A program made the translations under genes and the position numbers. The notes under the pieces were generated by a model. The model was not told where the DNA came from. It saw nothing but the letters and a program-made list of their open reading frames with translations, and ran no database searches. This document shows positions 38,786 to 47,530 of a stretch of 64,000 nt of DNA, piece by piece. The DNA is taken from assembly GCF_002224265.1 (NCBI RefSeq), contig NZ_CP012882.1, forward strand, positions 62,001-126,000, read 5' to 3'. The first letter of the stretch is position 1; each line of letters starts with the position of its first letter. The stretch comes from Vibrio vulnificus NBRC 15645 = ATCC 27562 (GTDB lineage: Bacteria > Pseudomonadota > Gammaproteobacteria > Enterobacterales > Vibrionaceae).

Positions 38786-39823
38786 GTTGCGTAATTCGAG
38801 GGAACTAAATCAGAAGGTTGCGATCTGATCGGCTAAGTAAGTTAATTATCCTAGTCTCATGCCTAAACCTCGCTACAAAACAACGAACTGGAAACAGTAC
38901 AACAAAGCCTTAATCAACCGTGGTTCACTCACTTTCTGGATTGATGAAGAAGCCATTCGCCAGTGGAAGCAGAGCAAACAAGATAAACGAGGTAGACCTC
39001 GTCAGTTCAGCGACTTAGCCATTACTACTGCGCTTATGGTGAAACGAGTTTTCTCAATGCCGTTGAGAGCATTGCAAGGGTTTATCGATTCTGTTTTTTC
39101 ATTGGCTAACGTCCCTATAGTCTGCCCACATTACAGTTGTATCAGTCGAAGAGCTAAGCAAGTCGAGGTTTCATTTAAACCAAAGAGTAGAGGTGCAATA
39201 CAGCATCTAGCTATTGATGCAACAGGTCTCAAGGTTTATGGCGAAGGTGAGTGGAAGGTCAAGAAGCATGGTACTGACGGGAAGCGAAGAGTCTGGAGAA
39301 AGTTGCATTTAGCGGTAGACACCAGCACTCACGAAATCGTCGCGGCAGAACTGAGTTTATCTAATGTTACCGATGCAGAAGTCCTTCCTAACTTGCTCAA
39401 GCAAACACGCCGAAGAATTATCGAGATATCTGGCGATGGCGCTTATGACACAAGGGATTGCTACGATGCCATACGGTTCAAACGAGCTGTCCCACTCATC
39501 CCTCCAAGAGAAGGGGCAGCCTTCTGGGAGAATGGTCACCCTAGGAACTTAGCGGTAGGTTGCCAAAAGCTCTACGGCTCCAACAATAAGTGGAAAAAGC
39601 GGTACGGCTATCATCAACGCTCACTATCAGAGACAGCAATGCATCGAGTGAAGCAGTTGTTAGGTGGGCGATTAAGTCTGAGAAACTACAATGCTCAGGT
39701 TGGTGAAACTTACGCCATGATTAAAGCGCTGAACAAACTTACAGGGCTTGGTATACCCGAAACGATGGTGATCACCTAACAATTAGTCATGTTAGGCGTG
39801 TTTTCGAATTAGGAAACAAAGCC
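38786..39823 (+). mobile_element. IS5-family (IS903-type) element with interrupted left end
   Basis: The right end reads, in reverse complement, GGCTTTGTTTCCTAATTCGA (39804-39823). The left side has GTTGCGTAATTCGA at 38786-38799, matching 12 of 14 positions of the inner part of that repeat but lacking the outer GGCTTT. The missing outer bases would lie on the far side of the IS1111-type element, where GACTTTG is found at 37414-37420. Total length of about 1.04 kb fits the group. No 9-bp target duplication was found. Confidence 0.75.
38859..39779 (+). CDS. IS5-family transposase
   Basis: A 306-aa DDE transposase of the IS903 type. Domain signs: DUF4372-like N-terminal part with RGSLTFWIDEEA, catalytic Asp in HLAIDATGLKVYGEGEWK, second Asp in ISGDGAYDTRDCY, and the YREK-like C-terminal motif in YHQRSLSETAMHRVKQLLG with the catalytic Glu. 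The frame is intact. With its left inverted repeat interrupted, the element is probably no longer mobile on its own. Confidence 0.94.
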   Translation: MPKPRYKTTNWKQYNKALINRGSLTFWIDEEAIRQWKQSKQDKRGRPRQFSDLAITTALMVKRVFSMPLRALQGFIDSVFSLANVPIVCPHYSCISRRAKQVEVSFKPKSRGAIQHLAIDATGLKVYGEGEWKVKKHGTDGKRRVWRKLHLAVDTSTHEIVAAELSLSNVTDAEVLPNLLKQTRRRIIEISGDGAYDTRDCYDAIRFKRAVPLIPPREGAAFWENGHPRNLAVGCQKLYGSNNKWKKRYGYHQRSLSETAMHRVKQLLGGRLSLRNYNAQVGETYAMIKALNKLTGLGIPETMVIT

Positions 39824-40293
39824 GCGTAAAGGGGTTGTGAGTCGATAATCAATACTTTTTCTACTGTCATTTTTACTCTCTCTTTATCAACAACACTCCT
39901 TGTCTGTTTTGTAAGACACACAGCTTAATTGCTTGTAGGAAAATTCTGTTATTACCACGTCATAAATTGTTCTCTGCCATGACACTTCCATAACAAGCCA
40001 CTAAATTAGCAATAGCCAAATTGCATTCAAACAACACTAACCAACTGATTTAAAATAACTAAACTCAATTACCACCTCAAAATTCTCAACAATGAGACTT
40101 TGAAGATAATCAGAGCATCCAGTACAAACCCAGAGGCTCTACTACAAAGCCATGGCAATTAATAAGCAGAAACTTATATAAAAATAATATGTGACACTCT
40201 ACCAAAATAAATACAATTGATATTCATTCTCATTTGATTGCACTATACATTTCCAGATGGGAATGTTCCCAAATCAAAAAAATAGGAAGTATC
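39824..40293. other. AT-rich intergenic region
   Basis: About 470 bases without an open reading frame of note between the IS5 right end and the next gene. It holds a Fur-box-like site near its right end. The rest is AT-rich and shows no repeat or gene remnant that I could recognise. Confidence 0.5.
40218..40232. promoter_or_regulatory. Fur box
   Basis: TGATATTCATTCTCA is, in reverse complement, TGAGAATGAATATCA, matching 13 of 15 positions of the 7-1-7 Fur consensus TGATAATnATTATCA. It lies 61 bases before the next start codon, where Fur would block transcription when iron is plentiful. Confidence 0.65.
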
Positions 40294-40716
40294 ATGAAAA
40301 CGATAAAATTGCTTGGCCTACTGACACTTATTGCTTCATCTGTTGCCTCTGCAAACACAGCCATTACTTTTCCTGGTGAAGGCAGTTCGGTGCCAAACGC
40401 CCCCGTCACTTTCCCAACCTCTTCAAAAACACCAATCACTTTTTACAATGGCTACACCATCAAAGATGGGATTTTCCGTTCAGAAGTAAACACATGTGTT
40501 GTTGAAGTCGCTAATCCTGAATACGAAGCAAAACTTATTTGGGAAGGAAAAACGCCAAAATTGCTTATTGTGGGTAACACCGACCCATTCCCATGTCGCG
40601 CTGGCTTTACCGAGGCAATGGAAGTCAACCTAACCGCATTTTTGCAAAACATTCCCACCCATATCTTTGAATATTTGGAAGTGGCGAACCGCGTCAATAT
40701 GCAACGTAGCTTCTAA
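40294..40716 (+). CDS. Unknown secreted protein, probably iron regulated
   Basis: A 140-aa protein starting at the ATG at 40294 (AGGAAG five bases upstream). A signal peptide (MKTIKLLGLLTLIASSVASA) is followed by a repeated ITFPGEGSS / VTFPTSS / ITFYNG beta-strand-like pattern. Two mature Cys residues (NTCVVEV and FPCRAGF) may form a disulphide. I do not recognise the family. The Fur box upstream suggests expression under iron limitation. The protein ends just before a very stable hairpin. Confidence 0.75.
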   Translation: MKTIKLLGLLTLIASSVASANTAITFPGEGSSVPNAPVTFPTSSKTPITFYNGYTIKDGIFRSEVNTCVVEVANPEYEAKLIWEGKTPKLLIVGNTDPFPCRAGFTEAMEVNLTAFLQNIPTHIFEYLEVANRVNMQRSF

Positions 40717-40744
40717 CTTCCACACGAACGCCTACCAAATCAGC

Positions 40745-40766
40745 CGCCAGATCTTCGGATCTGGCG
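40745..40766 (+). terminator. UUCG-capped hairpin
   Basis: Perfect 9-bp arms CGCCAGATC / GATCTGGCG enclose the tetraloop TTCG, a very stable RNA fold, 28 bases after the stop codon. The following ATTTG is a weak U tract, so it may act as a terminator, an attenuator or a 3' end stabiliser before the next gene. Confidence 0.55.
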
Positions 40767-40768
40767 AT

Positions 40769-41473
40769 TTGCATAGAGTCACCGTTTCAACGCACGTCTT
40801 TACGCCCTCACTCAAGGCCTTGATTGAGGATAACCAAGCCGAAATCACTCGGATATTGTTGTTAGAAAGTGGCTTCAATCTGCTTTGTGTGGTCGCTCTA
40901 CTCCATCTGCTTCCTTTGGCACTGATGGATAAAGCATTTATGGTGTTTTTTGTTTTACAGGCGGGTGGTTTTTTATTGGTACAAAGACGCAAGAAAGCGT
41001 GGTTATCTTTCGCTGTCTCCGTCTGTTTGTCTTTTGCCATCTTGGTCTGGATCAGCCAAGCCGAGCAAACCCAAGTACTCGGCTCCGGACAATTGCAGTT
41101 GTTTGGCACCGCAGTGCTGTGGCAACTAAAGGCGATTTACACCCTGTGGTTATTGCAACTGTTGTTGGTGGAATATCGCTATATTTTGCCCAAAGTGACG
41201 ATACTGCTGGCGGATTTGGCCTCGCTGATCATTGCGTTGCAAGCAGAGGATTTCTTCCACGCTCGCATTGTTACCGCCAGCCATTTCTTGTTTTTGAGCC
41301 TCTGTTTTGACTTCAAAAGCCGAGATTGGGGAGGCAGGGAGTTCGCGGTGCTGCCATCGCTGGTCGCCATTCAAAAGCCCAATATTGCCAAGTGGATTAA
41401 CTACTCCTGCCTAGCTTTGGCGTTGTTGTGTGCTTTGCACCTCGCCAGCAGTTTGGCGATCTTCCCCCAGTGA
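40769..41473 (+). CDS. Hypothetical membrane protein
   Basis: An open frame without a convincing start. The frame runs from a TTG at 40667, which would overlap the previous gene and the hairpin; a TTG at 40769 directly after the hairpin is used here. No in-frame ATG exists before the second transmembrane segment. The product of about 234 aa has five or six hydrophobic helices (for example SGFNLLCVVALLHLLPLAL and LWLLQLLLVEYRYILPKV) with a basic loop RRKKAW. No family recognised; Yip1-like integral membrane proteins have a similar layout, but this is only a guess. Confidence 0.6.
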   Translation: MHRVTVSTHVFTPSLKALIEDNQAEITRILLLESGFNLLCVVALLHLLPLALMDKAFMVFFVLQAGGFLLVQRRKKAWLSFAVSVCLSFAILVWISQAEQTQVLGSGQLQLFGTAVLWQLKAIYTLWLLQLLLVEYRYILPKVTILLADLASLIIALQAEDFFHARIVTASHFLFLSLCFDFKSRDWGGREFAVLPSLVAIQKPNIAKWINYSCLALALLCALHLASSLAIFPQ

Positions 41474-41498
41474 AGCTGAAAGGCCCGTTTTAAGCATC

Positions 41499-41527
41499 AG
41501 AGGTACAAATGATTGTGCCTCTTTTTT
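41499..41527 (+). terminator. Terminator of the membrane-protein gene
   Basis: AGAGGTAC and GTGCCTCT pair over 8 bp (one G-U) around an 8-base loop and are followed by six T residues. Confidence 0.8.
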
Positions 41528-41587
41528 ATCATTGCCTTGAGATATTACTTTGAAATTTGACATAGCTAAGCACGCGGTTTTGCGTGC

Positions 41588-42523
41588 TTAACGCCTTGCT
41601 TCTATCTCTTCATCCACCATGTTTTTGATCTCTTGCCGAACCCACTGGTGCGCGGGGTTGCTGTGGTGAATCAAATGCCAAAATTGTTCAACCCGAAAAT
41701 CTGCGGTGTAAAATGGCAGTTCAGCAACGGTTATCTCATAACGATGGCTTAAATGGCTAACTAAACGCCTTGGCAACGTTGCAATCAGATCAGTGTTGAT
41801 CAACAACTCCGGCACCATTGAAAAATGCGGCAGTGACGCCACCACTTCGCGCTGCTGGTTCAGCCTTTTTAGCTCATGGTCGATATCGGTTTTTCCCAAC
41901 CCATTACCTGAGACGATTACGTGTCGGCTTTGGCAGTAACGCTCCAACGTCATGGATTGATTGGCAAGCGCGTGATTTCGGCACATCACCACCGCGTAGT
42001 TATCATTGAAGAGTCGCTGCTTAAACACATTGGTGGGGGAATCATCGGTCGAATACAGCAGCAGATCCGCCACTTTCTCTAAGTAATCGTGCAATGGCAT
42101 GTACGCGTTATACGGCACAATTTGCAGTTTCAACTTGGGGGCTCGCTGCTGAAAACGCGCCAACAGCTTTGGCACAATCATCATCATTTCAAAATCCAGT
42201 GCACCTATGGTGAACACCCCTGCGTGCTGCAACGGATCAAACGCATCATCCACCAGCATCTGCCGAATCGTATTCAATGAGCTTTCTAACTCGCGACGAA
42301 GGTATTCCCCCTTAGCGGTTAAACGGTACTCGCGGTTGACCTTCACCAACAGTGGATCGCCAAATTGTTCGCGCAGACGCATCAATGCTCGACTTACCGC
42401 AGGCTGACTCATGTTCAACGCTTGAGCTGCTTGGCTAATATGCTTGTGAATCAACAGTTTTTCTAAAATAGTTAACAGATTTAAGTCAATACTGCGCAAA
42501 TTGATCTCGGGAGCGACCATCAA
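41588..42523 (-). CDS. LysR-family transcriptional regulator
   Basis: A 311-aa regulator. The N-terminal winged HTH is typical: DLNLLTILEKLLIHKHISQAAQALNMSQPAVSRALMRLREQFGDPLLV at residues about 14-61, followed by a linker helix and a two-lobed effector domain. Two consecutive ATG codons open the frame and either could be used. It is divergent from the metallo-beta-lactamase-fold gene with a 110-base gap, the standard arrangement for a LysR protein controlling its neighbour. Effector unknown. Confidence 0.93.
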   Translation of the reverse strand: MMVAPEINLRSIDLNLLTILEKLLIHKHISQAAQALNMSQPAVSRALMRLREQFGDPLLVKVNREYRLTAKGEYLRRELESSLNTIRQMLVDDAFDPLQHAGVFTIGALDFEMMMIVPKLLARFQQRAPKLKLQIVPYNAYMPLHDYLEKVADLLLYSTDDSPTNVFKQRLFNDNYAVVMCRNHALANQSMTLERYCQSRHVIVSGNGLGKTDIDHELKRLNQQREVVASLPHFSMVPELLINTDLIATLPRRLVSHLSHRYEITVAELPFYTADFRVEQFWHLIHHSNPAHQWVRQEIKNMVDEEIEARR

Positions 42524-42633
42524 AATACCTAATAATTTCCTGCGTGAGTGATATACATACTATAACAATCATGCATTTTTGATATATGTGTTTCTCATTT
42601 ATCTTCTTCCTCACCTGATGAGGAGAGAAAAAA

Positions 42634-43770
42634 ATGAAACGATTCACCTTTGCTTTAGCCCCAATCACTGCCGCACTGCTGTCTTTCAATGCTGGCGCTG
42701 CAAACCACAACCACAACCACAGCCACGATCAACAACGTGCGATTGTTTTCCCAGGCGAAACAGTGCAGAGCACACTGCCTAGCGAAGTCGAACCATCGGC
42801 CACTCAAGTGCTCAAAGTGGGCCAGAAAATCAACAATCTCTACGAGCGCCAGTTTGACGACAGCAAAGCCACCGTGCAGAAGCTGGGCAAAAACACCTAT
42901 TGGATTGGCGTCAACTATTACAATGCCACGGTAATCGTTAACGAAGATTCGGTGATGCTGATTGACCCATTAGGCGATGGCCGCATCGATGCGCTTTTCA
43001 AAGGCGTGCAATCCATCACCAACAAGCCGATTACCACCATTATGTACTCACACTACCACCTTGATCATGTTGGTGGTGGCAACCAATTGGTCGAGCTGAT
43101 CAAGCAAAACTATCCGAGCGTGAACAAAGTACGCGTGATTGCCAGCCAAGCAGTGGCCAACAAAATCGCCCAGCATGCAGAAACCAATGAAAACGGCGTA
43201 AAAACAACAAAAGTGCCAGCACCAACTGATGTCTACGACCTAAGAAAACCGAAGGTGGTGAAGTTCGGTTCCGTCAAAGTGCATTTGATCGCGCCAGCAG
43301 GCTCTGGCCATACCCCAGATAACACCATGATTCTGATTCCGAGTGATCGCGTGCTGCATTTCGCTGACATGATTAACCCTGACCAATTGCCGTTTTACAA
43401 CTTTGCTGGCGCAGAGCACTTCCACGGTTATGAAGAAGATCTCGAAAACTTGCTCGGTAAACACCTTGGCTGGCAATGGGATTTCATTAATGGTGGCCAC
43501 GGCAACATCGGTTCAAAACAGGATGTGAAAGATCTACTGCAATACATCGCCGATGTAAGGGCGGAAGTGGGCAAACAACTTGAAGTGGTGCCTTACACGC
43601 CAATGCTCAGCGATGGTAACCATTTCGTTTGGTTTAAACGTTGGCAAGAAGAGATTACCCGCAACGTACACACCGCATTAGCAAGTAAATATGGCCACAT
43701 GTACGGTTTTAATTCCGGAGCGGTTGAAACTCATGCAGCAATGATTCTTGCCGATATGATTGATCATTAA
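42634..43770 (+). CDS. Secreted metallo-beta-lactamase-fold hydrolase
   Basis: A 378-aa exported protein with signal peptide (MKRFTFALAPITAALLSFNAGA) and a His-rich mature N-terminus (NHNHNHSHD) that could bind metal. The MBL fold is complete: HxHxDH as HYHLDH at residues 140-145, the next metal His in SGHTPDN (residue 226), Asp in FADMINPDQ and a later His in NGGHGN. GAGGAG precedes the ATG. The group is broad (lactonases, sulphatases, lactamase-like enzymes) and the substrate cannot be named. The divergent LysR gene probably controls it. Confidence 0.88.
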   Translation: MKRFTFALAPITAALLSFNAGAANHNHNHSHDQQRAIVFPGETVQSTLPSEVEPSATQVLKVGQKINNLYERQFDDSKATVQKLGKNTYWIGVNYYNATVIVNEDSVMLIDPLGDGRIDALFKGVQSITNKPITTIMYSHYHLDHVGGGNQLVELIKQNYPSVNKVRVIASQAVANKIAQHAETNENGVKTTKVPAPTDVYDLRKPKVVKFGSVKVHLIAPAGSGHTPDNTMILIPSDRVLHFADMINPDQLPFYNFAGAEHFHGYEEDLENLLGKHLGWQWDFINGGHGNIGSKQDVKDLLQYIADVRAEVGKQLEVVPYTPMLSDGNHFVWFKRWQEEITRNVHTALASKYGHMYGFNSGAVETHAAMILADMIDH

Positions 43771-43796
43771 TTCATCGTCAAACCACTTCAAAAACA

Positions 43797-43826
43797 CCAC
43801 CCTGCCCATCGTGGCTGGGTGGCGTT
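43797..43826 (+). terminator. Hairpin after the MBL-fold gene
   Basis: CCACCCTGCC and GGCTGGGTGG pair with one mismatch around a 6-base loop; the following cgtttc is a short T tract. A moderate terminator candidate. Confidence 0.45.
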
Positions 43827-43983
43827 TCAAAAGTAATTCTCTGTTTTTACTCTGCTTTATTCGCCATCAACACAAAGCCCTTTTGCAAACAAACCCAAAA
43901 ACAACGAATTAAGCCCACCTTGATGTAAGAAAACCGCCACTTAGCCGTTCTTTTATAAAACGAAAAGAAAAAGGAAGTTAGCC

Positions 43984-44712
43984 ATGAAAAATCTTATGCG
44001 CGGCATGCGCGTGTCCATTCCCCTGCTGGTACTGTCTGCTCCCGTGTGGGCACAAGAGCAATACCAAGATTACGCGTTTGTTGGCGCGGGTGTCACCTAC
44101 GGCGAATCCGCATTTTCAACGGATGGGGCCAAAGCTGGCATTGAACCCTCTTTGTTTTACAACGGACAATACGGCTTTATTGATGGCAGCTTAGCCAATT
44201 ATTCTCTCACTCCTTGGTTGGGTCTGTCGGGTAACCTGCGTTTTGCCGAAGTGTCGGACGATTTTGATGACATTCCCCGCGGCATCAAAAACCGTGATGG
44301 TAATGCCGATCTTGGTATCACCGTGGGTACGGTTGGCGCACGCCTCACCTACCTACAAGATGTCACCAATGTTCACGACGGTTATGAGATTCAACTCCAC
44401 CTTGGTCGCGCTTTTGATACCCCGTTTGATCAGTGGGTGCTCTCCCCTTATGTTGAAGTGGATTACCGATCCAAAAAACTCTCGCAGCATCTTTACAACG
44501 TCTCAGCGCAAGAATCTGCGGCTTCCGGTTTAGCGCAATTTGACGCGGATGAGACTTGGGTTTACAAGGCAGGTTTGATTTCACTCTATGACATCACCGA
44601 GCAGTGGCTAGCCATTGCCAAAGTGGAGTTTGAACATCACGATTCGAGTAGCCCGTTGATTCAAAACGACCTTGCTTGGCAAATCAGCTTAGGCGGGGCG
44701 TATAAGTTTTAA
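43984..44712 (+). CDS. MipA/OmpV-family outer membrane protein
   Basis: A 242-aa beta-barrel protein. A signal peptide (ends at SAPVWAQ) is followed by alternating beta strands and a C-terminal aromatic residue (GGAYKF), as expected for an outer membrane barrel. The family pattern is seen in AFVGAGVTYGESAF, YNGQYGFIDG and DLGITVGTVGARL. MipA/OmpV members act as scaffolds for murein enzymes or as porin-like antigens. AAGGAAG precedes the ATG by about seven bases. It is a single gene with its own terminator. Confidence 0.9.
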   Translation: MKNLMRGMRVSIPLLVLSAPVWAQEQYQDYAFVGAGVTYGESAFSTDGAKAGIEPSLFYNGQYGFIDGSLANYSLTPWLGLSGNLRFAEVSDDFDDIPRGIKNRDGNADLGITVGTVGARLTYLQDVTNVHDGYEIQLHLGRAFDTPFDQWVLSPYVEVDYRSKKLSQHLYNVSAQESAASGLAQFDADETWVYKAGLISLYDITEQWLAIAKVEFEHHDSSSPLIQNDLAWQISLGGAYKF

Positions 44713-44752
44713 TAACTCAAATTCCCACAAAACTCCCCTCTAGGGAATAACC

Positions 44753-44782
44753 AAAGCGCTCGAACAACGAGCGCTTTTTATT
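44753..44782 (+). terminator. Terminator of the mipA/ompV-like gene
   Basis: A perfect 10-bp stem AAAGCGCTCG / CGAGCGCTTT with a 5-base loop is followed by TTATTTT. Confidence 0.9.
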
Positions 44783-44961
44783 TTCAACGAACAGCAATAA
44801 GTAAGAATAAGCGAGCCAAATCAAACACAAGCATTAATTAACATATACGTATGAGTTCACATTTATACTGCAGTGAGTACAGACGCCCTATTGTAAGATC
44901 CTCTCTTTATCCACAAGCCTTTTAACAAGGCCTTGACCTTTTTGAGTTTTAGGTGACTTAC

Positions 44962-45426
44962 ATGTTTAGACCATTGATTAGCCTCGCTTTTCTAGCAACA
45001 TTAACAGGCTGTGTTTCCACGCCTTATGTTGAACCCACTGGAGAAAATGTCTCTACCATCAAGTTTCACAACCAAGGTCGCGGCAACGCGGAAGTTTTTA
45101 TCTACAAAGAAGCGGCTCAGTGCACTGGCAAACAAAAGGCTGCTGAGGTAGAAAAAATGGCCTACAAAAACGTCACCGTGTTATCAGACACTCCACAAAG
45201 TTTCTCATTTGGTTTTGGCTTCTCCGACTATGTGAGTCAAAAATCCTGTTCAATCACAGGTACGTTCACACCAAAGGCCAAAACGGATTACGAAGTGCTT
45301 ATAGTCTCCTCTTATGGCGGATGTGTCGTCTACTTGTATGAAATACAAAATGGCCAAAAAGTACCCGCACAAGGAGAACAGCGAGAATATTCCGAACCAG
45401 TTGCGGGGGACAGCTGGTGTGAGTAG
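44962..45426 (+). CDS. Putative lipoprotein
   Basis: A 154-aa protein from the ATG at 44962; the AGGTGA just upstream serves as its ribosome site, so an in-frame GTG at 44953 is not used. The lipobox is TLTGC near residue 18. The mature part has KVxVFxYKEAxxCxG-like and FSFGFGFSDYVSQKSC segments with four further Cys residues (positions such as QCTGK, KSCS, GGCVV, SWCE) that may form disulphides. I do not recognise a family. A second lipoprotein gene follows after 36 bases. Confidence 0.75.
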   Translation: MFRPLISLAFLATLTGCVSTPYVEPTGENVSTIKFHNQGRGNAEVFIYKEAAQCTGKQKAAEVEKMAYKNVTVLSDTPQSFSFGFGFSDYVSQKSCSITGTFTPKAKTDYEVLIVSSYGGCVVYLYEIQNGQKVPAQGEQREYSEPVAGDSWCE

Positions 45427-45462
45427 TAAAGCGCGTGTATCAATAAGCGATGGGGAGAAAAC

Positions 45463-46086
45463 ATGATCAAACTTTGGCAAATCGTGCTAGCCGCACTCGC
45501 GTTAACCGGCTGTGCTGCAACCGGCACTACTCCGCAAGATACCACCACGGAAAACAACGCGCCTTCAGATGCAGCACCTGTAGAAAGCTCACCTGTAACC
45601 GAGGAAACCGATGCCTATTTCGTTCTGGGTAACGTCACGAGTATTTACGACATCAAACTCTCCCTTGGCAGCGTTGATTTCGAGACCGGACGTTTTACAG
45701 AGGATTGGTTTTCTTCGTTGTGGTATCGCTACACGGAAGACAGGCGTTATATCGTGGGTAAAGCGAAGCCGGGCAGTTTCATTGCCATCACTTCGACAAA
45801 AGCCACCGATGCATCGGGCACACATTTGGGCACCTTTACCCCTTGTAACCAAACCTTGGTCTTTCGCTTACCTTATTTGGGTCCTGATTTCTACGTCACT
45901 GATGTCAACTACCATTGGCACAATACCTCCATTTCTCCCGTCTATTCTGATGGGATAGAAGAGGCGAAAAAAGCTTTCGCTGTTCAGTATCTAGAGCAAG
46001 CCCCTTACCGCCAGTTAGATGCCGACTTATACAAAGACTGTGAAACGCTTAGTGCAGACCCGACAATTTTGACTCGACCATTTTAA
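45463..46086 (+). CDS. Putative lipoprotein
   Basis: A 207-aa lipoprotein with lipobox LALTGCAA at residues about 12-19 and a Ser/Thr/Pro-rich linker up to residue 45. The globular part contains strand-like FVLGNVTSIYDIKLSLGSV and FIAITSTKATDASG. A terminator follows, so it is probably co-transcribed with the lipoprotein gene just upstream. No family recognised. Confidence 0.75.
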   Translation: MIKLWQIVLAALALTGCAATGTTPQDTTTENNAPSDAAPVESSPVTEETDAYFVLGNVTSIYDIKLSLGSVDFETGRFTEDWFSSLWYRYTEDRRYIVGKAKPGSFIAITSTKATDASGTHLGTFTPCNQTLVFRLPYLGPDFYVTDVNYHWHNTSISPVYSDGIEEAKKAFAVQYLEQAPYRQLDADLYKDCETLSADPTILTRPF

Positions 46087-46113
46087 CCCGTTCACTTATG
46101 CACTTTTCTGTCG

Positions 46114-46147
46114 AAAACCCAACTTCATGTTGGGTTTTGTATTTTTA
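46114..46147 (+). terminator. Terminator of the lipoprotein pair
   Basis: A perfect 10-bp stem AAAACCCAAC / GTTGGGTTTT with a 5-base loop is followed by GTATTTTTA. Confidence 0.85.
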
Positions 46148-46202
46148 GTTCAAACGCTTAGACTTGAAGGAAACGTGAAACTCATTTTTTCAGGAGCGAA
46201 TT

Positions 46203-46718
46203 GTGAGAAAAATTCTACTGTTGGCACTTTCAATGACGCTGACTGGTTGTCTTGGTATGCCAGAAACCGTCAAACCCGTCGACGAGTTCAACCTACAAAA
46301 TTATTTGGGGAAATGGTACGAAATCGCCCGCCTCGACCACTCTTTTGAAGAAGGCTTAACTCAAGTTACCGCCGAATACACCTTAAAAGACGATGGCGGT
46401 GTCGCGGTACTCAACAAAGGCTTTTTGGCCGATGAAAACCAATGGAAAGAAGCCGAAGGAAAAGCCTACTTCGTCAATGGCGACTCTGAAGGTTACTTGA
46501 AAGTCTCGTTTTTTGGCCCGTTTTACGGCTCTTATGTGGTGTTTGCACTCGACAAAACCGACTACCAATACGCCTTTGTCTCTGGCCCTAATACTGACTA
46601 TTTATGGCTTTTAGCACGAACCCCGACCGTCGACCAATCGCTCATCGATACTTTCGTCTCCATGGCCAAAGAACGGGGATTTGATACCGAGCGCCTAATC
46701 TTTGTTGAGCAGAAATAA
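46203..46718 (+). CDS. blc: Bacterial lipocalin (Blc/VlpA-type lipoprotein)
   Basis: A 171-aa outer membrane lipocalin. The start is GTG with CAGGAG upstream. The lipobox is TLTGC near residue 16. The lipocalin signature NLQNYLGKWYEIARLDHSFE lies right after the anchor, followed by the barrel strands and the second conserved region YQYAFVSGPNTDYLWLLARTP. Blc-type proteins bind fatty acids or lysophospholipids and are linked to membrane stress; Vibrio cholerae VlpA is of this family. Confidence 0.93.
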   Translation: MRKILLLALSMTLTGCLGMPETVKPVDEFNLQNYLGKWYEIARLDHSFEEGLTQVTAEYTLKDDGGVAVLNKGFLADENQWKEAEGKAYFVNGDSEGYLKVSFFGPFYGSYVVFALDKTDYQYAFVSGPNTDYLWLLARTPTVDQSLIDTFVSMAKERGFDTERLIFVEQK

Positions 46719-46763
46719 CGCCAGAGATAAGAACGCTTAACGATCACGCTTTCTCTAGGAGGC

Positions 46764-47530
46764 GCTCTTCAAGCTCGTCATTCTGGACAGCGAGGTACGA
46801 GCGTGATGCAGAATCCATTCCGCAGAGCGCGCTGGAAATTCATTGAGAAAACCGCAGCTCTAGCGCTTGTCGACAAATGGATTCCTAGTCGCACTTAGGC
46901 TTGCTGGAATGACAGACTGTGAGCTCTGTCTTTATCGACCTCTTCACTTGCATCTCTGCTTAAAGAGCCCCCCAAACACCGCTCTTTAAGCTCGTCATTC
47001 TGGATAGCGAGGCACGAACGTGATGCAGAATCCATCCCGCAGAGTGCGCCGGAAGTTCGGTGAGAAAACCGCAGCTCTAGCGCTCGTCGATGAATGGATT
47101 CCTAGTCGCGCCTAGGCTTGCTGGAATGACAAGCGGTGAGCTCTGTGTTTATCGGCCTCTTCACTGACACCTGCCGCTTAAAGAGCCCTCACAAAACACC
47201 GCTCTTTACGCTCGTCATTCTGGACAGCGAGGTACGAGCGTGATGCAGAATCCATCCTGCAGAGTGCGCTGGAAGTTCGGTGAGAAAACCGTAGTTCTAG
47301 CGCTTGTCTATAAATGGATTCCTAGTCGCGCCTAGGCTTGCTGGAATGACAGGCGGTGAGCTCTGTGTTTATCGGCCTCTTCACTGACACCTGGCGCTTA
47401 AAGAGCCCTCACAAAACACCGCTCTTTAAGCTCGTCATTCTGGACAGCGAGGTACGAGCGTGATGCAGAATCCATCCTGCAGAGTGCGCTGGAAGTTTGT
47501 TGAGAAAACCATAGTGTCAGCGCTCATTAC
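46764..47530. repeat. Tandem array of four MITE-like units
   Basis: Three full units (46764-46968, 46981-47186, 47201-47406) and one truncated unit (47421 to about 47530) recur about every 220 bp. Each full unit starts with GCTCTTTAAG (unit 1 GCTCTTCAAG) and ends with CTTAAAGAGC, giving 10-bp terminal inverted repeats. An inner imperfect palindrome runs from GTCATTCTGGA to CTGGAATGAC. Junctions between units form terminator-like hairpins. There is no open reading frame inside. Confidence 0.9.

Noticed and set aside
37421..39823. A composite transposon made by the two insertion sequences
   Set aside because: The two elements are unrelated and adjacent, with no cargo gene between them; insertion of one into the end of the other explains the layout better.
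46764..47530. A tRNA or rRNA-linked repeat block or a CRISPR array
   Set aside because: Units are 205 bp with terminal inverted repeats and show no tRNA cloverleaf or short repeats with unique spacers.
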